In this document: positions 6,671 to 10,628 of the stretch, piece by piece
Numbering within the stretch: the first letter of the stretch is position 1
Layout of the letters: every line of letters begins with the position of its first letter
NCBI GenBank assembly: GCA_958446785.1
Contig: CAUCXP010000036.1
Coordinates: 1 to 10,628, forward strand
From: an uncultured Collinsella sp.
GTDB taxonomy: Bacteria > Actinomycetota > Coriobacteriia > Coriobacteriales > Coriobacteriaceae
Reading direction: 5' to 3'
DNA: 10,628 nt
The notes under the pieces: model-generated
What the model saw: only the letters and a program-made list of their open reading frames with translations
What the model was told of the DNA's origin: nothing
Database searches by the model: none
Program-made: the position numbers and the translations under genes

Positions 6671-6734
6671 ATGTTGATTGGGGACAGACTTAAATGAGCG
6701 TTTTCACGCATTTAAGTCTGTCCCCAATCAACAT
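6671..6734. repeat. Perfect 26-bp inverted repeat, REP/MITE-like
   Basis: Arms 6671-6696 and 6709-6734 are perfectly complementary around a 12-base centre (AGCGTTTTCACG). Each arm carries the core GGGGACAGACTTAAATG in one orientation. It stands just behind the ftsH terminator and just before the aminotransferase -10 box. The length and perfection of the dyad, and the GGGGACAG core, resemble dispersed palindromic elements moved by IS200-like (REP-associated) tyrosine transposases. No transposase gene and no target duplication are visible, so membership of a dispersed family is inference. No T-tract follows, so it is not a standard terminator. Confidence 0.7.
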
Positions 6735-6759
6735 TGTGGCGCTCTAGTTGGCTAAAGCG

Positions 6760-6786
6760 TACAATAGCGCCTATGCGAAAGGGGAA
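6760..6786 (+). promoter_or_regulatory. -10 box and ribosome binding site of the aminotransferase gene
   Basis: TACAAT (6760-6765) is a likely -10 box and AAAGGGGAA (6778-6786) the Shine-Dalgarno, just before ATG 6790. No good -35 box is present at the usual distance, where the sequence comes close to the right arm of the 26-bp inverted repeat. Confidence 0.5.
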
Positions 6787-6789
6787 CAG

Positions 6790-7980
6790 ATGATCAACGA
6801 AACTATGTATGCTCGCGGTGCGGAAAGCTCCATCATCCGTGAGATCTTTAGCTATGGCCTTGAGCGCAAGGTACAGATCGGTGCAGAGAACGTATTCGAT
6901 TTCTCACTGGGCAACCCGAGTGTTCCGGCGCCCGCTGCTGTGGCTGAGTCCATTAAGAAGGCCTTGGAGCTGCCGAGCGACCAGCTGCATGGATACACGC
7001 CTGCGCCGGGTCTGCCGCAATGTCGAGCAGCCGTCGCCGACTCGCTCAACCGTCGCTTTGGCACGAGCTATGAGGGCAAGGATGTCTTTATGACCGTGGG
7101 CGCGGCGGCTTCGCTCACCTGCACGCTCAATGCCGTTACGAACCCGGGTGACGAGGTTATTGTTATCGCCCCGTACTTTCCGGAGTATCGCGTTTGGATT
7201 GAGAAGGCCGGCTGTACGTGTGTCGAGGCGCTCGCCGATGAAGATACGTTCCAGCTGAGCGTGAGTAACGTGCTCAAGGCGATTACTGATAAGACGGCTG
7301 CCGTCATCATCGACTCGCCCAACAATCCGACCGGTGCCGTATATACACGCGACACGCTGACGCGACTGGCCAATGTTCTGCGCGAGGCCAGCGCTCAGCG
7401 TGATCCCGAGAATCCGATTATGCTCATCTCTGATGAGCCGTATCGCGAGATCGTGTACGGTGCCGAGGTGGCTTGGGTGCCCTCGATCTACGAGAACACC
7501 GTGGTGTGCTACTCGTATTCTAAGTCGCTGTCGCTGCCTGGTGAGCGCGTGGGCTGGATTTTGGTCCCCAATACGAATCCTCAGGCAGCTCGTCTAATGC
7601 CCGCCGTTGCCGGTGCCGCCCGTACGCTGGGCTTCGTGTGCGCTCCGGCGCTCTTCCAGCGCGTGATTATTGATTGCATCGATGAGCCGAGTGGTGTCGA
7701 GGCCTATGCGCGCAACCGCACGGCGTTAACCGACGCACTAGCGGAGTACGGCTACACCTATGTCGAGCCGGAAGGCGCGTTCTACCTGTGGGTGAAAGCG
7801 CTGGAGCCCGATGCGAATGCGTTCTGCGAGCGCGCGAAGAAGTACGAACTGCTCGCGGTTCCCTCGGACAGTTTTGGCATGCCGGGCTGGTTCCGCCTGG
7901 GCTACTGCGTGAGCTATGAGACAATCGTCAACTCGCTGCCTGCCTGGAAGCAGCTGGCCGACGAATATCGTCGAAAGTAA
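6790..7980 (+). CDS. PLP-dependent class I/II aminotransferase
   Basis: A fold-type I aminotransferase of the aspartate-aminotransferase superfamily, probably moving an amino group between an amino acid and a 2-oxo acid in the cytoplasm; the substrate cannot be read from the sequence. From ATG 6790 it has 396 residues, the normal size. Visible PLP-site motifs are SPNNPTG (176-182, with the Asn that contacts PLP), SDEPYRE (214-220, with the Asp that binds the pyridine nitrogen), SYSKSLSLPGERVGW (242-256, with K245 forming the Schiff base and R253 near the phosphate), and FRLGY (368-372), whose Arg usually binds the substrate carboxylate. The frame stays open upstream to a TTG at 6748, but that would include the -10 box and has no ribosome binding site. 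It appears monocistronic, with its own -10 box and a downstream hairpin. Confidence 0.93.
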   Translation: MINETMYARGAESSIIREIFSYGLERKVQIGAENVFDFSLGNPSVPAPAAVAESIKKALELPSDQLHGYTPAPGLPQCRAAVADSLNRRFGTSYEGKDVFMTVGAAASLTCTLNAVTNPGDEVIVIAPYFPEYRVWIEKAGCTCVEALADEDTFQLSVSNVLKAITDKTAAVIIDSPNNPTGAVYTRDTLTRLANVLREASAQRDPENPIMLISDEPYREIVYGAEVAWVPSIYENTVVCYSYSKSLSLPGERVGWILVPNTNPQAARLMPAVAGAARTLGFVCAPALFQRVIIDCIDEPSGVEAYARNRTALTDALAEYGYTYVEPEGAFYLWVKALEPDANAFCERAKKYELLAVPSDSFGMPGWFRLGYCVSYETIVNSLPAWKQLADEYRRK

Positions 7981-7996
7981 AGCGCTCTGCTTACAA

Positions 7997-8012
7997 TGTT
8001 TTACGTGAAACG
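7997..8012. other. Candidate ParB binding site (parS)
   Basis: TGTTTTACGTGAAACG matches the widely conserved chromosomal parS sequence TGTTTCACGTGAAACA at 14 of 16 positions, differing at positions 6 and 16. The ACGTGAAAC half is intact. A two-mismatch match is unlikely by chance in a window of this size. It overlaps the first bases of the hairpin downstream of the aminotransferase gene and lies between genes. Binding by ParB is inferred, not shown. Confidence 0.45.
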
Positions 8013-8043
8013 GGGTTTGGTTTTAAGCCAGACCCCGTTGTCT
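8009..8043 (+). terminator. Terminator-like hairpin after the aminotransferase gene
   Basis: AACGGGGTTTGG (8009-8020) pairs with CCAGACCCCGTT (8028-8039), with one G·T wobble, around a TTTTAAG loop. The stem is 12 bp. The following T-tract is weak (TTGTCT), so termination may be incomplete. It probably ends the aminotransferase transcript. Confidence 0.65.
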
Positions 8044-8072
8044 ATGCCGTTGTGTGATTGGGATGAAGCAGT

Positions 8073-8102
8073 TTTACGACTGCCGAAAGCTATGCGTACA
8101 AT
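8073..8102 (+). promoter_or_regulatory. Promoter of the PHP hydrolase gene
   Basis: TTTACG (8073-8078) and TACAAT (8097-8102) are 18 bases apart and resemble a housekeeping promoter. The start codon at 8140 has AAGGAG (8129-8134) five bases upstream. Confidence 0.55.
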
Positions 8103-8139
8103 GAATATACGCGACGGCCATACTGGACAAGGAGACCCG

Positions 8140-8961
8140 ATGCCCTACCTTCTTTCTTGTGATATTCATACTCATACGATGTTCTCTGCGCATGCGTACT
8201 CAACCATCGAGGAGAACATCTATTGGGCGGCAGAGCGCGGCCTTCAGGTGCTCGGATCTGCCGACCATCTGAGCTCTATGGTTACAGCCTGCCCCAATGA
8301 CCTGCGCAGTTACCAGTTCTTTATCAACCAGGATATCTGGCCGCGCATTTGGAGCGGCGTGCTGGTGCTGCGTGGTGCCGAGGCTGATATCGTTTCGCTG
8401 GACGGAAGCCTGTTTGGCGAGGATACTCCTGTCACGCTCGATATCGCCGGCGATTCGTATAGTCGTGAGCATTCGCTGTTCGATTTGGTGACGCGCAATT
8501 TGGATTATTTGGTGGCAAGCGTGCATAATCCGCAGATTGCCGAAGGCGCGACGCTCGCCCAGACAACCGAGATGTATATCAATGCCTTGGAACACCCCAA
8601 GGTATTCATGCTGGGCCACGCGGGGCGCTCGGGCGTGCCGTTCGATATCGATGAGGTGCTGCTGGCGGCCAAGGCCAAGCACAAGATTATCGAGATCAAC
8701 AACCATAGTCTTGAACACGGTGTCGACACTGAGCATTGGGCCGTATGCCGCAAGATCGCCGAGCGCTGCGCCTAGCTGGGCGTGGGTATTGGCGTGTCGA
8801 CCGATGCCCACATTGGCATGGCCATTGGCAAACTCGATCACGCGCGCAAGATGCTTGACGAGATTCACTTCCCGCTGGATTTGATCGTGACGCGCGACCG
8901 CGAGACACTGCTGCGCGAGATGGCGGCAGCCGGCGTGTGTGACCTGCGCAAGGGGATGTAG
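8140..8961 (+). pseudogene. YcdX-type PHP-domain phosphatase, interrupted by an in-frame TAG
   Basis: A PHP-domain hydrolase resembling E. coli YcdX, a trinuclear-zinc phosphatase. Visible metal-site motifs are DIHTHT (8-13), the HAYST segment (18-22), GSADH (about 39-43), the SVHNP and GHAG histidines, and IEINNHS. The frame reads TAG at 8773-8775 (codon 212), then continues without another stop through GVSTDAHIG, which holds the last conserved Asp-His metal ligands, to TAG at 8959-8961. Read through, the product would have 273 positions, near the family's size; ended at the amber it has 211 residues and lacks those ligands. One base change from CAG, AAG or GAG would create the TAG. The promoter, ribosome binding site and terminator look intact, which fits a recent nonsense mutation or an assembly error. 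Upstream in-frame sequence from 7996 covers the parS-like site, hairpin and promoter and is not coding. Confidence 0.85.
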
Positions 8962-8982
8962 CGGAGTTCATAAACCAAGCGA

Positions 8983-9019
8983 AGGGGGGCGGTCCAGACG
9001 GGCCGCCCCCCCTTTCTTG
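8983..9019 (+). terminator. Terminator between the PHP gene and the convergent methyltransferase
   Basis: GGGGGGCGGTCC (8984-8995) pairs with GGGCCGCCCCCC (9000-9011), with one G·T wobble, around an AGAC loop, followed by C-TTTCTTGT. It ends the PHP gene transcript. On the minus strand the stem is followed by TTCGCTT, so any stop for the convergent gene would be weaker. Confidence 0.85.
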
Positions 9020-9042
9020 TCTCGAAAATCTACCGGGGTGGA

Positions 9043-10488
9043 TTAGCGGCGCTCGAGGACCGCTACGGTTTCGGTGTGGTCGGTATGGGGGAACATGTCG
9101 ACGGGCGTGATCTTGAGCAGGCGATAGCCTCCGTCGAGGAGCTGGTGCAGGTCGCGCTCTTGGGTCACGGGGTTGCAGCTGATATAGGTGATGCGGCGCG
9201 GCTTAAGTGCGCAGGCGGCTTCGAGGAACTCGGGTGTGGAGCCGGCGCGCGGCGGGTCGATGGAGAGAACGTCAACGCGCTCGTTGTTATCGGCAGCGTC
9301 CAGGATGTAATCGGTGGCGTCGTCGGCCATAAACCAAGCGCTGCGGGCGAGGCCGTTGAGCTCGGCATTGCGGCGTGCGTCGGCAATGCCCGCCGGGTTG
9401 CGCTCCACACCGAGCAGCATGATGCCGATACCCTTGTTCTGGGCTTCTTTAGCTGCGCAAAGACCGATGGTGCCGCTGCCGCAGTAGGCATCCATAAGCA
9501 CATCGCCCTGGCGCAGATCCATGCCATCGATAGCGAGCTGGTAGAGCAGCTCGGTCTGCTGCGGGTTGGTCTGGTAGAACGCGGTAGGGGAGATATCGAA
9601 TTCGCAACCGAGCAGCTGGTCGCGCATGCACTCGGCGCCATAGACGATACGAGTCTCCTCACCCAAGATGGCGTTACCGGGGCGTCCGTTGATGTTTTGG
9701 GCAACGGTGACGATATGCGGATCGAGTGCGGCGACAGCCTCAAAGAACTCCTGCGCATGCGGCAAGTCGCGCTGAGCGGTCACGAGGGTGACCATAATCT
9801 GGTCGGTACGCCAACCGCAGCGAACGACGGCATAGCGAAGCAAGCCCAGATGCTTGTCTTCGTTAAAGGCAGGAATATGCAGACGTTCGGCCTCGCGAGC
9901 GATGCCGTTGAGAATCTGGCGGGCTCCCGGCGCCTCGACGGGGCATTCGGGCACGGCAACGATTCTGTGCGAACCGCGCTCAAAGAAGCCGCAGCGGACA
10001 GCGCCCTCCTTACCGGGAGCAAAGGGAGTGGCAGCCTTATGACGAAAACCGCGCGGAGCAGGATATTTGCCCGGATCGCCCAAGGTAACACCCATACCGC
10101 GAATGGGATCCGCGGCAACACCCTCGCGCTCACAGAGCTCAGCAAACAGCTCCTCCATAGCAGCCTGCTTGGCGGCGAGCTGCTTCTTATAAGGACGATT
10201 GAGCGCCGTGCACCCACCACAAGTTTTCATGATGGAACAAGGAGACTTGGGGTCCGTGGCCTTACGCACGGATGGAACCGAATCATTATGCGGACGCTTG
10301 GAACGAGTCCGAGGTGCTTTGTCCCCGCCCCGACGAGAGTCAGAACGCTTGGTCTTAGCCCTGCTCTTGGTCGATTTGCTTTTTGCAGCTTTAGAAGACT
10401 TGGATTTCGTGGAAGATTTCTCCTCCGACCCCTCAGCTGCCTCGATCAAAGCACGACGAGCCTTACGCTCCGCACGAGATTCTGCCAT
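9043..10488 (-). CDS. rlmD: Fe-S 23S rRNA (uracil-C5)-methyltransferase, RlmD/RlmCD type
   Basis: A TrmA/RumA-family enzyme that methylates C5 of uridine in 23S rRNA from S-adenosylmethionine. It has 481 residues. Residues 1-82 are rich in Lys, Arg, Ser and Ala, low in complexity and probably disordered. The [4Fe-4S] ligands follow as C84-x5-C90-x2-C93 plus C182. The SAM site is DAYCGSG (333-339) and the fold motif DPPRAG is at 411-416. The catalytic Cys is C438 in SCNP, and the general base lies in HTE (471-473). YQTNP (305-309) is the family's substrate-loop motif. Compared with E. coli RlmD, no TRAM domain is recognisable before the cysteines. Whether it modifies U1939, U747 or both, as B. 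subtilis RlmCD does, cannot be read here. ATG 10488 has TGGAG six bases upstream; the in-frame GTG at 10500 lies inside that site and is rejected. Confidence 0.92.
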   Translation of the reverse strand: MAESRAERKARRALIEAAEGSEEKSSTKSKSSKAAKSKSTKSRAKTKRSDSRRGGDKAPRTRSKRPHNDSVPSVRKATDPKSPCSIMKTCGGCTALNRPYKKQLAAKQAAMEELFAELCEREGVAADPIRGMGVTLGDPGKYPAPRGFRHKAATPFAPGKEGAVRCGFFERGSHRIVAVPECPVEAPGARQILNGIAREAERLHIPAFNEDKHLGLLRYAVVRCGWRTDQIMVTLVTAQRDLPHAQEFFEAVAALDPHIVTVAQNINGRPGNAILGEETRIVYGAECMRDQLLGCEFDISPTAFYQTNPQQTELLYQLAIDGMDLRQGDVLMDAYCGSGTIGLCAAKEAQNKGIGIMLLGVERNPAGIADARRNAELNGLARSAWFMADDATDYILDAADNNERVDVLSIDPPRAGSTPEFLEAACALKPRRITYISCNPVTQERDLHQLLDGGYRLLKITPVDMFPHTDHTETVAVLERR

Positions 10489-10525
10489 CAATAACTCCAC
10501 TAATTCATGAATTAAAGCTGCATGT

Positions 10526-10531
10526 ATTGTA
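10526..10531 (-). promoter_or_regulatory. -10 box of the rRNA methyltransferase gene
   Basis: On the minus strand TACAAT lies about 40 bases before ATG 10488, flanked GTACAATA exactly as at the aminotransferase gene. No convincing -35 box is seen at 16-18 bases. The remaining bases to the window edge show no gene I can support. Confidence 0.5.
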
Positions 10532-10628
10532 CCGTGCCAAGCCAGCAGACGATATACAAGCGGTTTATTCGTGTCAGTGATAAGCCCAACGACGGTTGCC
10601 CGCCGCGTGAGGGGTGTGGGGGTTAAGT

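Noticed and set aside
6748..6789. TTG start for the aminotransferase
   Set aside because: It would place the TACAAT -10 box and the ribosome binding site inside the coding region; ATG 6790 follows AAAGGGGAA.
7996..8139. Upstream extension of the PHP gene
   Set aside because: It contains a hairpin, the parS-like site and the promoter; ATG 8140 has AAGGAG and starts at the family N-terminus.
8773..8775. TAG read as pyrrolysine
   Set aside because: No pyrrolysine machinery is visible, the position is not an active-site residue in this family, and a simple nonsense change explains it.
9076..10494. Plus-strand open frame of 472 codons opposite the rRNA methyltransferase gene
   Set aside because: The minus-strand frame has the complete motif set of the RlmD family; the plus-strand translation has no coherent domain.
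1..10628. tRNA, rRNA, riboswitch or CRISPR array
   Set aside because: No cloverleaf, conserved rRNA stretch, riboswitch core or regularly spaced repeats were seen on either strand by eye.

Overview
The window looks like chromosomal housekeeping DNA from a high-GC Gram-positive bacterium, most probably a gut coriobacterium such as Collinsella. This is inferred from the feel of the proteins, GC-rich codon choice, and the gene order tilS–hpt–ftsH, which is shared with many Gram-positive bacteria. No phage, plasmid, CRISPR or complete transposon genes are present.

Layout, left to right. A strong terminator closes an upstream gene lying outside the window (about 24-56). A small C-terminally anchored membrane protein of unknown function runs leftwards (121-588). 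An AT-rich divergent promoter region follows (589-865), then a small heat-shock protein of the Hsp20 family (866-1297) whose ribosome binding site lies in a short hairpin. A 13-bp terminator hairpin separates it from a convergent WalJ/YycJ metallo-beta-lactamase-fold protein (1378-2187, minus). Divergent from that, with only 48 bases between the start codons, runs the plus-strand cluster tilS (2236-3777), hpt (3925-4473) and ftsH (4475-6613). These give tRNA-Ile lysidine synthesis, purine salvage and membrane protein quality control. After the ftsH terminator comes a perfect 26-bp inverted repeat (6671-6734) that looks like a REP/MITE-type element. It is followed by a PLP-dependent class I/II aminotransferase (6790-7980) and a YcdX-type PHP-domain hydrolase gene (8140-8961) broken by an in-frame amber codon. 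The last gene is an iron-sulfur 23S rRNA uracil-C5 methyltransferase of the RlmD/RlmCD type with a long basic N-terminus (9043-10488, minus).

Most genes are independent units with their own start signals and rho-independent terminators. The clearest co-transcribed pair is hpt–ftsH, separated by one base. Several genes share a -10-like TACAAT (or TAGAAT) box just upstream of the start.

I see no large undescribed multi-gene system. The points most worth checking are: a 14-of-16 match to the ParB binding site parS at 7997-8012; the amber-interrupted PHP hydrolase; the perfect 26-bp inverted repeat; the possible RNA thermometer at the hsp20 start; and several dyad symmetries in promoter regions.
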